From positions 107,962 through 171,961 of the forward strand of contig CATYOF010000003.1 of the NCBI GenBank assembly GCA_958410215.1: a stretch of DNA of 64,000 nucleotides, read 5' to 3'. Both the position numbers and the translations under genes were made by a program. Below are positions 51,467 to 60,575 of this stretch, piece by piece. The notes under the pieces were generated by a model that was not told the DNA's origin, did no database searches, and saw only the letters and a program-made list of their open reading frames with translations. Position 1 is the first letter of the stretch; each line of letters starts with the position of its first letter. Origin of the DNA: an uncultured Cryptobacterium sp. Lineage in GTDB: Bacteria > Actinomycetota > Coriobacteriia > Coriobacteriales > Eggerthellaceae.

Positions 51467-52009
51467 GTGGAACAGCATCCCGATTTGGATAGAGTTCTTT
51501 TTACTGAAGAAGAAATTCGTAATCGTGTGAAAGAGCTCGGTGCGCTTATTACCCAGGATTATGCAGGGAAAAGCATCGTAGTTATTTCGGTACTCCGCGG
51601 CGCGGCTATTTTTATGGCTGACCTTGTTCGTGAAATTAACTTGCCTATTGAAATGGACTACATGGCTATTTCTTCGTATGGAAATGGCGCAAAAAGTTCA
51701 GGTGTAGTGCGCATCTTGAAAGACCTAACCTGTTCTATTGAAGGCAGGCATGTGCTTATCGCGGAAGATATTTTGGATAGTGGTCTTACGCTTCGTTATT
51801 TGATGAAGAATTTAGAATCGCGCAATCCGGCTTCACTGCAAGTTGCCACACTGCTTCGCAAAGACACGCCCAATCAGGCCGATATTCCCTGCAAATATAT
51901 TGGGTTTGAATGCCCCGATGAATTTATTGTGGGTTATGGTCTTGATTATGCAGAACGGTATCGAAACTTACCCTGTATTGGAGTTTTGAAACCGGGAATA
52001 ATTGAGTAA
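51467..52009 (+). CDS. hpt: Hypoxanthine phosphoribosyltransferase
   Basis: A 180-residue purine salvage enzyme converting hypoxanthine or guanine and PRPP to the nucleotide. VVISVLRGAAIFMADLVREI, DYMAISSYGN and the PRPP loop VLIAEDILDSGLTLRYL are present; the C-terminal FIVGYGLDYAERYRNLP is typical. I chose GTG 51467 because AAGAGG lies upstream and the resulting length is standard; an in-frame GTG at 51422 gives an unusual extension. It lies between maf and ftsH, the common Gram-positive order. Confidence 0.95.
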   Translation: MEQHPDLDRVLFTEEEIRNRVKELGALITQDYAGKSIVVISVLRGAAIFMADLVREINLPIEMDYMAISSYGNGAKSSGVVRILKDLTCSIEGRHVLIAEDILDSGLTLRYLMKNLESRNPASLQVATLLRKDTPNQADIPCKYIGFECPDEFIVGYGLDYAERYRNLPCIGVLKPGIIE

Positions 52010-52016
52010 AATCAAC

Positions 52017-52150
52017 AATGGTTTAGAGGTAGTGGTTTATAGATGTAAGCCATGAGGTCCGAATCACGAAATGCGAATTGTAAGTTCAAGCTGCGAAGCG
52101 CGAACAAAAAGCTTCTGGCATGAGTGAAGGGCTTCTGGGCATCTATAAAC
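52017..52150 (+). repeat. Degenerate short tandem repeats between hpt and ftsH
   Basis: Starting eight bases after the hpt stop, units AATGGTTTAGAGGT (52017-52030), AGTGGTTTATAGAT (52031-52044) and GTAAGCCATGAGGT (52045-52058) follow each other. Further on CACGAAATGCGAA is echoed by TGCGAAGCGCGAA, and AAGCTTCTGGCAT by GGGCTTCTGGGCAT. The homology between later units is weak. Confidence 0.55.
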
Positions 52151-52198
52151 GTTGAAACTATACATGAGGTTATTGGAAGATAAGGAATAAAACACTTT

Positions 52199-54766
52199 AT
52201 GTCACAAACTCCCAATCCGAAAAACCCCAAAACACCAAAGGGGAATAATCCGAAAGGGTTTAAGCAGCCCAATCGAACCAATATGGTCACTATCGTGGTG
52301 TTCATTATTATTGGTATTTTCTTTATGTTCATGATGGCACGCACGATGACATCGGCTACAGGCGTTACTCAAACCGATGAACTGCAGACCTCAGAATTCA
52401 TGCAGGCGGTAGAACAGGGTCGCGTAAATACGGCAGTGTACGATACCGGTTCTTATACCATTACGGGTAGTTACTATCCTGCTTCTACAGCAGGCGGTGC
52501 TTCGGCAGATGCTTTTAATGAAGCATTCGATGCACTGAATTCTGAGCTGGGAACTATGAATAACGGTTCCGCTCGTTTAAATATTGTGAAAACCCAACAG
52601 CTTGCTATTGCAAACCTTGGTTCAGAACATAACTACACCGTTACCTGGGTTGGGCAGGATTCCTTAGGTCAGCTTATGGCGGCAAATCCTGAAATTCAGT
52701 ACAGTGTTCGCCTTGCTTCGCCTTGGGGTTCTATTCTTGCTTCCATTTTGCCAATTCTGATTATTGCCGGTTTGCTTCTGTTCTTCTTCTCACAGATGAA
52801 TAAGGCCAACAATTCTCAGATGTCTTTTGGTAAGGCTAAATCGAAAGACTATGTAGAAGAACATCCTGATGTTAAGTTTTCCGATGTGGCGGGCGTTGAT
52901 GAAGCCGTAGAGGAAATGCAAGAAATTAAAGACTTCTTGGAAAATCCAGCGAAGTATCAATCCTTAGGCGCAAAAATCCCTCGTGGTTGTTTGCTGGTGG
53001 GCCCTCCGGGTACTGGTAAAACCTTGCTTGCCCGCGCGGTTGCAGGCGAAGCGGGTGTACCCTTCTTTAGCATTTCTGGTTCAGACTTTGTAGAAATGTT
53101 CGTTGGTGTGGGTGCTTCTCGTGTTCGTAATTTGTTTAAGAAAGCAAAAGAAGCAGCACCTTCCATTATCTTTATTGACGAAATTGATGCCGTAGGTCGT
53201 CAGCGTGGTGCTGGTCTTGGTGGCGGTCATGATGAACGCGAACAAACCTTGAACCAGTTGCTGGTAGAAATGGACGGCTTTGAAGCTAATGATTCGGTGG
53301 TATTGATTGCTGCAACGAACCGCGCTGATGTTCTTGACCCTGCGCTGCTGCGTCCTGGTCGTTTTGACCGTCAGATTGTGGTTGACGTTCCCGACGTTAA
53401 GGGCCGCGAAAAGATTCTGAATGTCCATGCTGCCAATAAGCCACTGGATGACGATGTGGACTTGGTAAGCTTGGCAAAATTGACCCCAGGTTTTTCTGGT
53501 GCCGACCTTGCGAACTTGCTTAACGAAGCCGCTATTCTTACAGCGCGTCGCAATAAGCGCATTATTTCTAACAAGGAAGTTCAGGATTCCATGGAGCGTG
53601 TTATTGCAGGTCCTGAACGCAAGGGTCGTGTCCTGGACAAACAAACGCGTACTACCATTGCTTACCACGAATCGGGTCATGCGTTGGTGGGGCATTTGCT
53701 TAAAAATGCCGATCCTGTGCATAAGATTTCAATTATTTCCCGTGGTCGCGCTTTAGGTTATACGCTGTCTATTCCTGATGAAGATAAGGTTTTAAATAGC
53801 CGTAATCAGATGCGCGATGAACTTGCGGTATTTTTGGGTGGCCGTGTAGCAGAAGAACTGTTCTGCGAAGACATTACGACCGGCGCTTCTAACGACCTTG
53901 AACGAGCAACAAAGATGGCGCGTTCGATGGTTACCAATTACGGTATGAGCTCCGAGTTGGGTGTTCAGGTATTTGGTCAGCCTAACCATGAAGTATTCTT
54001 GGGCCGCGATTATGGCAATACTCAGGATTACTCCGACGATACAGCACGTCGCATTGACGATGAAGTGGCACGCATTATGAAGGAAGCCCACGATCGTGCC
54101 GAAGAGATTCTATCTTCTCGTCGCGACCAGATGGATTTGATGGCTTCTGTTTTGCTTGAGCGTGAAACCATCGACGGAGAAGCATGTCAGGCTTTGCTTA
54201 ATAATCGTTGGGATGAATACTTGCAGAAGGAAAAGCAGGAAGAACAGGCAAAGAAACTGGCAGAAGTTTCTGGCGATGTCGCAAATACTCATCAAAATGG
54301 CGGACGGAACGATGCTGGATCGGGAGATTTCCCTGCCCCTACTGGTCAGCCCGCAGTCCCCGCAGCTACTCAGAATGGTCAGCCTATGATGCCTGCATCG
54401 GCTGATTCGGTACCAGCGGTAAATAAGACAAATCAGCATACGCAGTTACCCCCTTCGGCGACGAATCCTTCTCGCCCTAGGCGTCCGATGCCTATTGATT
54501 TGGTTACAGTTCGCCATGAAGAAACCGAACAAGGTGCTTCTGATGGTTTGCAGCCTGCGCAACCACAGCAGCCTGGACAGGTCCAGCAGCCGGCACAACC
54601 CCAGCAACCTGCGCAGTCGCAACAGGTTCAGCAACCTGCGCAACCACAGCAGGCTCAGCCTGCGCAGCCGCAGCAACCAGCTGCACCTAATTCTGCTCCA
54701 CAGTCTCCGTTTACTGGTGACAGCCAGGAAGGAAACGATCAGAATAACACTACGCCTCGCGCATAA
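52199..54766 (+). CDS. ftsH: ATP-dependent zinc metalloprotease FtsH
   Basis: An 855-residue membrane-bound AAA protease degrading damaged or short-lived membrane and cytoplasmic proteins. Two membrane segments (about 27-47 and 178-198) enclose an outer loop; the AAA domain has GPPGTGKT at 268-275, IIFIDEIDAVGRQRG and the SRH region; the zinc site is HESGH at 490-494. The last 160 residues are a Gln/Pro/Ala-rich tail (QPAQPQQPGQ and similar), much longer than in typical FtsH and likely disordered. The ATG at 52199 is preceded by AAGGA at 12 bases. The tail is encoded by imperfect CAG/CAA-rich repeats. Confidence 0.97.
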   Translation: MSQTPNPKNPKTPKGNNPKGFKQPNRTNMVTIVVFIIIGIFFMFMMARTMTSATGVTQTDELQTSEFMQAVEQGRVNTAVYDTGSYTITGSYYPASTAGGASADAFNEAFDALNSELGTMNNGSARLNIVKTQQLAIANLGSEHNYTVTWVGQDSLGQLMAANPEIQYSVRLASPWGSILASILPILIIAGLLLFFFSQMNKANNSQMSFGKAKSKDYVEEHPDVKFSDVAGVDEAVEEMQEIKDFLENPAKYQSLGAKIPRGCLLVGPPGTGKTLLARAVAGEAGVPFFSISGSDFVEMFVGVGASRVRNLFKKAKEAAPSIIFIDEIDAVGRQRGAGLGGGHDEREQTLNQLLVEMDGFEANDSVVLIAATNRADVLDPALLRPGRFDRQIVVDVPDVKGREKILNVHAANKPLDDDVDLVSLAKLTPGFSGADLANLLNEAAILTARRNKRIISNKEVQDSMERVIAGPERKGRVLDKQTRTTIAYHESGHALVGHLLKNADPVHKISIISRGRALGYTLSIPDEDKVLNSRNQMRDELAVFLGGRVAEELFCEDITTGASNDLERATKMARSMVTNYGMSSELGVQVFGQPNHEVFLGRDYGNTQDYSDDTARRIDDEVARIMKEAHDRAEEILSSRRDQMDLMASVLLERETIDGEACQALLNNRWDEYLQKEKQEEQAKKLAEVSGDVANTHQNGGRNDAGSGDFPAPTGQPAVPAATQNGQPMMPASADSVPAVNKTNQHTQLPPSATNPSRPRRPMPIDLVTVRHEETEQGASDGLQPAQPQQPGQVQQPAQPQQPAQSQQVQQPAQPQQAQPAQPQQPAAPNSAPQSPFTGDSQEGNDQNNTTPRA

Positions 54767-54858
54767 CTATTGTGCATAAAGTGCCGGTGCGTAACGCTTA
54801 AGGCTCTAGCACGCAGTAGGTATTGTTGAGGTAGTAATAGGATTACGATTGATATATG

Positions 54859-54884
54859 CCCCGAGCAAATGCTCGGGGTTTTTT
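54859..54884 (+). terminator. Terminator directly in front of the folP ribosome binding site
   Basis: CCCCGAGCA (54859-54867) pairs perfectly with TGCTCGGGG (54870-54878), followed by six T (54879-54884) and immediately by GGAGG of the next gene. It ends the ftsH transcript, or acts as an attenuator of folP-folK, since no promoter can lie between it and the start codon. Confidence 0.85.
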
Positions 54885-54897
54885 GGAGGAATGACGT

Positions 54898-56211
54898 ATG
54901 ATTTGGCGCTGCGGTTCGTATTCGTTTGATTCGCGAACCCCGGTAATAATGGGGATACTCAATGTTACGCCCGATTCATTTTCTGATGGCGGATCGTACG
55001 CTTCAGTTGATGAAGCGGTTGCTGCAGGCCTTAAGATGGTCGAAGAGGGTGCCTTGCTTATTGATGTAGGTGGAGAATCAACGCGTCCCGGTGCAAGCCC
55101 GGTATCAATTGAAGAAGAACTTGCTCGCGTAGAAGAAGTGGTACGCCGCCTTGCCGCAGAAGGCGTGTGCGTTAGCATTGATACGCGCCATGCCGAAGTT
55201 GCTAAGGCCTGTGTTGAAGCAGGTGCAAGCGTCATCAATGACGTAACGGGTTTTCGCGATCCGGAAATGGTACGTGTTGCCACATCCTGCGATGCTGGTT
55301 TAGTGGTAATGCATATGCAGGCCGATGATCCGCGTACCATGCAGGATGAACCCCACTATGATGATGTGGTTGATGAAGTTGCTTCGTATTTGAAGAATCG
55401 TGCGGAATTGTTGGAACAGGTAGGGGTTGCGCGTGAGCGCATCTGCTTGGATCCTGGTCCTGGTTTTGGTAAAACTGCTAAGCAAACCATACAGCTTATG
55501 CGCAACTTTCAGGAATTTGCACGCTTAGGGTATCCGCTTATGGTGGCGGTTTCGCGTAAAAGCTATATCGGATATGCCTATCATGTAGATGACCCAAAAA
55601 AGCGTGACGATGCTTCGGCGGCAGAGGCACTTTTGGCTTGCGAGCTGGGTGCTTCGGTAATACGTACTCATAATGTTCCTCTTACGGTTACTTCAGTAGA
55701 GGAAAACTTGCGCCCTTATGTTTTTATCGGTATGGGTTGCAATGTGGCGTTGGTGGCCAATGAAGGGGAAGAGCTTGAGGGAAAAAAGGCAATGCTTAAT
55801 CAGGCAATTTCTGACATGTGTATGCTGCCTGACTCTCAAATTATTGATGTTTCTAGCTTTTATGAAAGCGAACCAGCTTATTTTGAAGACCAGGATACTT
55901 TCGTTAACGCGGTTGTGTTATTGCGTACTGGGTTGCCTCCTCAAGAATTACTTCGGTATTTGCAAGCAATTGAGCAGAGCCTAGGCCGAGTGCGCGAACA
56001 GGAAAACGGTCCTCGTACCTGCGATTTGGATATTCTTGATTATCAGGGGTATGTGTGTGACCATGAAATTCTTACCCTTCCTCACCCTCTGTTGCACGAA
56101 CGCGACTTTGTAGTGAAACCTTTGTTAGAAATTGCTCCTCGTCATGAATTGGCTAATGGTGTGCAGGTTACTCTAGATCAGGTTTCGGTAGGTAAGGCAT
56201 GGAAGTGCTAA
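54898..56211 (+). CDS. folPK: Dihydropteroate synthase / HPPK fusion (FolP-FolK)
   Basis: A 437-residue bifunctional folate enzyme. Residues 1 to about 270 are dihydropteroate synthase: GILNVTPDSFSDGG, IDVGGESTRPGA, SIDTRHAEVA, NDVTGF, LDPGPGFGKT and SRKSYIG, with the sulfonamide loop intact. Residues about 275-437 are hydroxymethyl-dihydropterin pyrophosphokinase: FIGMGCNVALVANEGEEL, RVREQENGPRTCDLDILDYQG and TLPHPLLHERDFVVKPLLEIAP. No dihydroneopterin aldolase domain lies between them. ATG 54898 follows GGAGGAATGACGT. Its stop overlaps that of the convergent mntP gene by four bases. Confidence 0.95.
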   Translation: MIWRCGSYSFDSRTPVIMGILNVTPDSFSDGGSYASVDEAVAAGLKMVEEGALLIDVGGESTRPGASPVSIEEELARVEEVVRRLAAEGVCVSIDTRHAEVAKACVEAGASVINDVTGFRDPEMVRVATSCDAGLVVMHMQADDPRTMQDEPHYDDVVDEVASYLKNRAELLEQVGVARERICLDPGPGFGKTAKQTIQLMRNFQEFARLGYPLMVAVSRKSYIGYAYHVDDPKKRDDASAAEALLACELGASVIRTHNVPLTVTSVEENLRPYVFIGMGCNVALVANEGEELEGKKAMLNQAISDMCMLPDSQIIDVSSFYESEPAYFEDQDTFVNAVVLLRTGLPPQELLRYLQAIEQSLGRVREQENGPRTCDLDILDYQGYVCDHEILTLPHPLLHERDFVVKPLLEIAPRHELANGVQVTLDQVSVGKAWKC

Positions 56212-56822
56212 AACAAAAGCGATTTTATGCCAATAGCAATAAGCACTATGCCACCAATAATGGTTGCGCGTTCGCCTAAAGCATTGCCAAAACGGCGACC
56301 GATTATTAAGGCAATTCCACAGGTTAGGGCGGTGGTAAGCGCAATAAGTGCTGCTGCAAACACAACATTTACTGAAAGAGCGGCAAAGCTTACGCCAACT
56401 GCGAGCGCGTCAATGCTTGTTGCGATAGCTTGTAGTATTAGAACAGGCAGGGTGAGTATCTGACCTTTCGAGACGGGTGCGTTTGCGGTGTCCGCACTTC
56501 GATTGAGTGCGGAATCATTTTCTGAAGAGGGAGAATGAGTTTCATCCTCTTCATGAAACGCATCCCAGATCATCTTAGTGCCAATAAAACCTAAAATGGC
56601 AAAGGTGATAATGCCGGCGTATTGCGATATAACATCGCTTACCAAGCGTCCCAAAAAATAACCTATGCACGGCATAAGTCCCTGAAAAAGGCCAAAAGCA
56701 AGCGGCATAGCAGCATTTCGAGCTTTTGAATTGCCCTGGTACATAAAGGTATTTGATATGGTTACGGCAAACGCATCCATGGAAAGCGCTAATCCTAGGA
56801 GTACTATTTCGGTGACGCTCAC
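56208..56822 (-). CDS. mntP: Manganese efflux pump MntP
   Basis: A 204-residue membrane protein of the MntP (DUF204) family exporting Mn2+. The two repeat motifs LALSMDAFAVTISN near the N-terminus and ATSIDALAVGVSFA in the middle each carry the conserved Asp; about six membrane segments are present, with a hydrophilic loop DAFHEEDETHSPSSEND between the halves. No yybP-ykoY type riboswitch was recognised upstream. It is convergent with folP-folK. Confidence 0.94.
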   Translation of the reverse strand: MSVTEIVLLGLALSMDAFAVTISNTFMYQGNSKARNAAMPLAFGLFQGLMPCIGYFLGRLVSDVISQYAGIITFAILGFIGTKMIWDAFHEEDETHSPSSENDSALNRSADTANAPVSKGQILTLPVLILQAIATSIDALAVGVSFAALSVNVVFAAALIALTTALTCGIALIIGRRFGNALGERATIIGGIVLIAIGIKSLLF

Positions 56823-57044
56823 ATCAATCCTTTCTTCGCAACCTGAACACTATACGGCAAATAAGAGCGCAGAGAAACCAGCGGACAGAATACGGTGAAT
56901 AAACGTAAGAAGGTGGGTCAAGTGCCGTTTGTAGTGAATTGGGTAGCGTTTCGTGCGATGCCGTGGCATAATAGCGCGTGCTTTAGAGAGAGGCCGAGGG
57001 CGGCCAGTACATTAAAGTATATAAAGCGCTTTAAAGGATAAGGA

Positions 57045-58559
57045 ATGACAGACCAAAAAACATCGGTAACCTTTTCAAAGGGTTCTTTACGTGAAGAGCG
57101 TCCTTCCCAGCCAAACAAAAAGGGAGATGCACGCACGGCACGTATGGGAACAGGTTCAATTCCAAAACTTATTATGGAATTCGCCATTCCTTCTATTGTG
57201 GGTATGTTGGTCAATGGTGCCTACAATGTCATCGACTCCATCTTCCTAGGTCAAGCTATGGGAGAAATTGGTCTTTCGGTTGCTACTGCAGCTATGCCTT
57301 TGATGACTATCTTTATGGCGCTCGCTATGCTTATTGGCAATGGCGGTAATGCGCTTGCAGCCTTGCGTCTTGGTGAAGGCAACAAAGTGGCAGCTGAAAA
57401 AAGCTTAGGGAATACCGTTTGTTTAGGTATCGTTGCTGCGCTCTTGGTGGCAATCCTTATTCATATTCCGCCTTGTGTAGAAGCCATTCTTACTCTTTCA
57501 AGCGTAACGTCGGAAATTCGAGATTACACCTATTCGTTTATGTATATTTTGGCGTTGGGCTTCATATTTCAGCTTATTGGCATGGGTGTTAATAACTTTA
57601 TTCGTACGGCAGGTGCTCCCAATCGCGCTCTAGCTACTATGGTTATTGGTACTATTTCCTGCATTGTTTTGAATTATTTGTTCGTACTGGTATTTGGGTG
57701 GGGTGTCGTAGGAAGTGCGTTGGCTACCGTATGTGGTCAGGCTATTTCGTGTGCATGTGTGCTGTGGTACTTCCTGTTTACCAAAGATGTTGCCTTTAGG
57801 TTGTATGCTCGCAATTTGAAGCTTGATGCAGAAGTAGTCGGTCTTATTATCTCTTTGGGCGCGGCAAGCTTTATTATGCAGCTTGCTATGTCGGTCATTA
57901 ATTTCTTAGTCAACTATTTGCTGGTTTTATATGGCGGTCAGTCTCCTTTAGGTGCCGAAGCGGCACTCGCATCCATTGGCGTGGTGCAGCGTTGCGCAAT
58001 GTTTACTGTGCTGCCTCTCATTGGCATTGCTGTGGCAATTCAGCCTTTACTGGGATACAACTACGGAGCAAGTTTAATTTCTCGCGTACGAAGCACGCTA
58101 GGTTACGGCATTTTAATTGCCACCATTATGGGCACCATAATGTGGGCGTTACTCCATATTTTTGCGTTTGATATTGTTTCGTTCTTCGGTATTCGCGATG
58201 ATGCGTTGCGCGAATTTACGGTGTTCGCTCTTAATGTTCAGGTGCTTGTATTGCCGGTGGTTGGCATGCAAATTGTTACTTCGAATTATTTTCAGGCAAC
58301 GGGCCAGCCTATGAAATCGGTAATTTTGTCGCTCACCAGACAGGTGTTGTTCCTTATTCCGCTCTACATCGTGCTTCCTATCGTACTGCCGTATATTGCA
58401 CCTGGTCTTACCAGTTTGGATGCTCTGTACTTCGCGGTTCCTATTGCCGATATTTTGGCTATTATCACTTCGCTTATATTTATTTTCTTTGAACTAAAGC
58501 GCTTGCGTGGAATAGAAGCAGGAACGGTGAAAGCAAAATTCGGAAAAAAGAGTGCTTAG
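57045..58559 (+). CDS. MATE-family efflux transporter
   Basis: A 504-residue MATE (NorM/MepA-like) multidrug and toxin extrusion protein with twelve membrane segments. The sequences MEFAIPSIVGMLVNGAYNVIDSIFLGQAMGE and TVLPLIGIAVAIQPLLGYNYGA are signatures of the MepA-like subgroup. A charged N-terminal leader of about 35 residues precedes the first segment. ATG 57045 follows AAAGGATAAGG. Its last codons (GGA AAA AAG AGT GCT TAG) are the first unit of a degenerate tandem array that reaches the convergent kinase gene. Confidence 0.92.
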   Translation: MTDQKTSVTFSKGSLREERPSQPNKKGDARTARMGTGSIPKLIMEFAIPSIVGMLVNGAYNVIDSIFLGQAMGEIGLSVATAAMPLMTIFMALAMLIGNGGNALAALRLGEGNKVAAEKSLGNTVCLGIVAALLVAILIHIPPCVEAILTLSSVTSEIRDYTYSFMYILALGFIFQLIGMGVNNFIRTAGAPNRALATMVIGTISCIVLNYLFVLVFGWGVVGSALATVCGQAISCACVLWYFLFTKDVAFRLYARNLKLDAEVVGLIISLGAASFIMQLAMSVINFLVNYLLVLYGGQSPLGAEAALASIGVVQRCAMFTVLPLIGIAVAIQPLLGYNYGASLISRVRSTLGYGILIATIMGTIMWALLHIFAFDIVSFFGIRDDALREFTVFALNVQVLVLPVVGMQIVTSNYFQATGQPMKSVILSLTRQVLFLIPLYIVLPIVLPYIAPGLTSLDALYFAVPIADILAIITSLIFIFFELKRLRGIEAGTVKAKFGKKSA

Positions 58560-58635
58560 TGTAGCGCATCTAAGAAAGAGTGCTTAGCACATCGAAAAAA
58601 GAGCACATCGAAAAAGAGTGCCTAGTGCATTGAAG
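58542..58635 (+). repeat. Degenerate tandem repeats of the MATE gene end
   Basis: Unit 0 (58542-58571) contains the last MATE codons GGAAAAAAGAGTGCTTAG. Units at 58572-58593 (AAGAAAGAGTGCTTAGCACATC), 58594-58609 (GAAAAAAGAGCACATC) and 58610-58635 (GAAAAAGAGTGCCTAGTGCA...) repeat it. The last unit includes the stop codon of the convergent histidine kinase gene (58622-58624). Confidence 0.88.
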
Positions 58636-59695
58636 GGAATGACATGGTAAACACCGCGCCTCCCTCAGGCGCGTTAAAAGCGGTAACGGTTCCATCAAAA
58701 TCTTCAACAATTTCTTTAACGATTGCTAATCCCAATCCGGCACCACCACTGTTGCGTGCGCGAGATAAATCTCCACGGTAAAAGCGTTTAAACAGCAATA
58801 CAGGGTCAATATCACCTATGCCGCAGCCATCGTCCTTTACGGCAACAACCGAAGTGTCGTTAATGCCTGAAAGCAGTATGCGCACATGTCCGTTTTCTTC
58901 AACGTGGCGAATAGCGTTATCAACCAAGTTGATAAGCGCCTGCTTTAAGCGGTCTTCGTTTGCCAGAATATCGGGTGCTGCGCCCTCAATACTTAAGGTG
59001 ACATTTTTATCTTGAGCGATAGGCTCAAGCATATCGACTACATCTTTGGCCACCGTTTCAATATTGATACGTTTTAAGGCATAGGCGGGTACGCCTTCTT
59101 TGGCGTGCTGAAGGGCTAGTAATCCATTGGTAAGCTTTTTCAGACGATCAGCTTCAGTAAGAATAATTTCGCAAAAATGCTCACGGGTGGATTGAGGCAT
59201 ATCGGGATCAAGCATAAGTTCTGCATTACCACTGATAGCGGTAAGAGGAGTGCGGAATTCATGAGCTACATCGCTTACGAACGTATCTTGTCGTTCGTTG
59301 AGCGCTTTAAGTTCTTCTACACGGGTACTGTAGATGCGATTAAATTCGTTGATGCTTTCCGATAAATCGTCAACTTCACGCATAACGCCTGTTGGAGCAA
59401 AGACAATGCTGGCATCGCCCGCCTTTGAAGATTGAACCTTCCGAACCAGTTCAGTAAGGGGGCGACTAATAAAATGAGCGATGAGCAGACTTAAGAAGTA
59501 GCATATGCATCCGGTAGGGATAATGGCAAGCAATAACGCGCGCGGACAATCAAAAACAAAAATTGCCACAAGTGCTGTGATAGCGCACGCCAAAATAGCC
59601 AAGAGAGTAGCAAGAAAGGAAATATGCGTAAAAAGACGCATGGGTTTTTCTTCTCTTGGTTGGTTGGCGCGAGGCGCTTCGGTGGTTCGTGGCAT
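58622..59695 (-). CDS. Sensor histidine kinase
   Basis: A 357-residue membrane kinase. Two membrane segments (about 25-48 and 55-76) are joined by only a few residues, so there is no outer sensing domain. A HAMP-like linker (about 78-130) leads to the HisKA helix with His145 in VAHEFRTPLTAIS and the HATPase domain with LVDNAIRHV, DDGCGIGD and GGAGLGLAIVKEI. ATG 59695 follows AGAGAAG; Met19 is an alternative start. It is cotranscribed with the response regulator upstream, although separated by 187 bp that contain a repeat array. Confidence 0.92.
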   Translation of the reverse strand: MPRTTEAPRANQPREEKPMRLFTHISFLATLLAILACAITALVAIFVFDCPRALLLAIIPTGCICYFLSLLIAHFISRPLTELVRKVQSSKAGDASIVFAPTGVMREVDDLSESINEFNRIYSTRVEELKALNERQDTFVSDVAHEFRTPLTAISGNAELMLDPDMPQSTREHFCEIILTEADRLKKLTNGLLALQHAKEGVPAYALKRINIETVAKDVVDMLEPIAQDKNVTLSIEGAAPDILANEDRLKQALINLVDNAIRHVEENGHVRILLSGINDTSVVAVKDDGCGIGDIDPVLLFKRFYRGDLSRARNSGGAGLGLAIVKEIVEDFDGTVTAFNAPEGGAVFTMSFPSMH

Positions 59696-59760
59696 AGTCT
59701 ACTTCTCTTTTGTGATAGCTCTTGATGGTATAGATAAAACAGACTGCCAGTACGATTCAT

Positions 59761-59882
59761 TACGATGGCACCCATTAGGGGGGTGCTGCGTTACTGGAGC
59801 GACCTGAGGGACGTTGCGTGATTGGGTGACCTTCAGGGGATGCTGCAGTAATTAAGGCATCCTTTAAGGGGTACTGCTATCG
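59761..59882 (-). repeat. Four degenerate 30-bp tandem repeats after the response regulator stop
   Basis: On the plus strand units begin near 59761 (TACGATGGCACCCATTAGGG...), 59792 (TACTGGAGCGACCTGAGGG...), 59822 (TTGGGTGACCTTCAGGGG...) and 59852 (TTAAGGCATCCTTTAAGGGG...), each ending in TGCTGCGT-like sequence. The shared core is ACCT-AGGGG-TGCTGC. The array starts at the stop of the response regulator gene and occupies most of the gap to the kinase gene. Confidence 0.8.
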
Positions 59883-60575
59883 TTATTTTTTGAAACGATA
59901 GCCGTAACCTCGTACTGTTTCGACCAGTTTAGGGTCATATCCTGCCGCTTCAATTTTATCGCGCAAACGTTTGATATGGGTATCAACCGTTTTAGTTTCC
60001 GTAATAAATTCCCAGTTCCATGCGTCGTGAAGCAAATCTTCACGCGAAACCACCTTGCCCGCATTGCGCATAAGGCAGGCAAGAAGTTCAAATTCTCGGG
60101 GCGTAAGATCGATAGGTCCCTTATCGCCTTGTGCTACATGGGTGTCTTCATTAAGGGTGATACCGCCAGCGGTTATTTCGTTTCCGGAAACCATGTCGCT
60201 TCCTTGGCTTCTACGTAGTAAAGCGCGGGTGCGTGCCAAGAGTTCACGAACCCCAAAGGGTTTTGCCAAGTAATCGTCTGCCCCTAATTCAAGGCCTACC
60301 ACCTTGTTTAGTTCGGTATCGCGCGCCGAAAGAAACAGGATAGGGGTGGACATTTTTGCGCGAATACGACGGCATAATTCGTAGCCATCAATACCAGGAA
60401 GCATGATGTCTAAAATAAACAAATCGAAGTGCTGTTGTTCAATTTTGCGCAGCGCTTCTTCGCCATCGGAAGCAATTTCGGTTTGGTAGCCTTCCTTTTG
60501 CATGGCATAACTTACAAATTCAGTAATTGAAGGCTCGTCGTCAACAATAAGAATGCGAGCAGGCGTATTTTCCAT
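59883..60575 (-). CDS. OmpR/PhoB-family response regulator
   Basis: A 230-residue response regulator. The receiver domain has Asp12-Asp13, the phosphoacceptor Asp56 in LFILDIMLPGIDG, and Lys105 in YLAKPFGVRELL. The winged-helix domain (about 135-230) has DLTPREFELLACLMRNAGKVVSRE and the DNA-contact helix VDTHIKRLRDKIE, ending VRGYGYRFKK. It is the partner of the kinase at 58622-59695. The stimulus and targets are unknown. Confidence 0.95.
   Translation of the reverse strand: MENTPARILIVDDEPSITEFVSYAMQKEGYQTEIASDGEEALRKIEQQHFDLFILDIMLPGIDGYELCRRIRAKMSTPILFLSARDTELNKVVGLELGADDYLAKPFGVRELLARTRALLRRSQGSDMVSGNEITAGGITLNEDTHVAQGDKGPIDLTPREFELLACLMRNAGKVVSREDLLHDAWNWEFITETKTVDTHIKRLRDKIEAAGYDPKLVETVRGYGYRFKK

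Noticed and set aside
54767..54897. Tetrahydrofolate riboswitch before folP-folK
   Set aside because: Only a simple terminator hairpin is visible; the conserved parts of the known folate aptamers were not found.
56823..57044. Manganese riboswitch (yybP-ykoY) before mntP
   Set aside because: The gap lacks the recognisable paired loops of that family on the mntP strand.
57987..58000. TTGCGCAA core inside the MATE gene as another operator copy
   Set aside because: It lies in coding sequence and matches only the inner eight bases, so it is probably chance.
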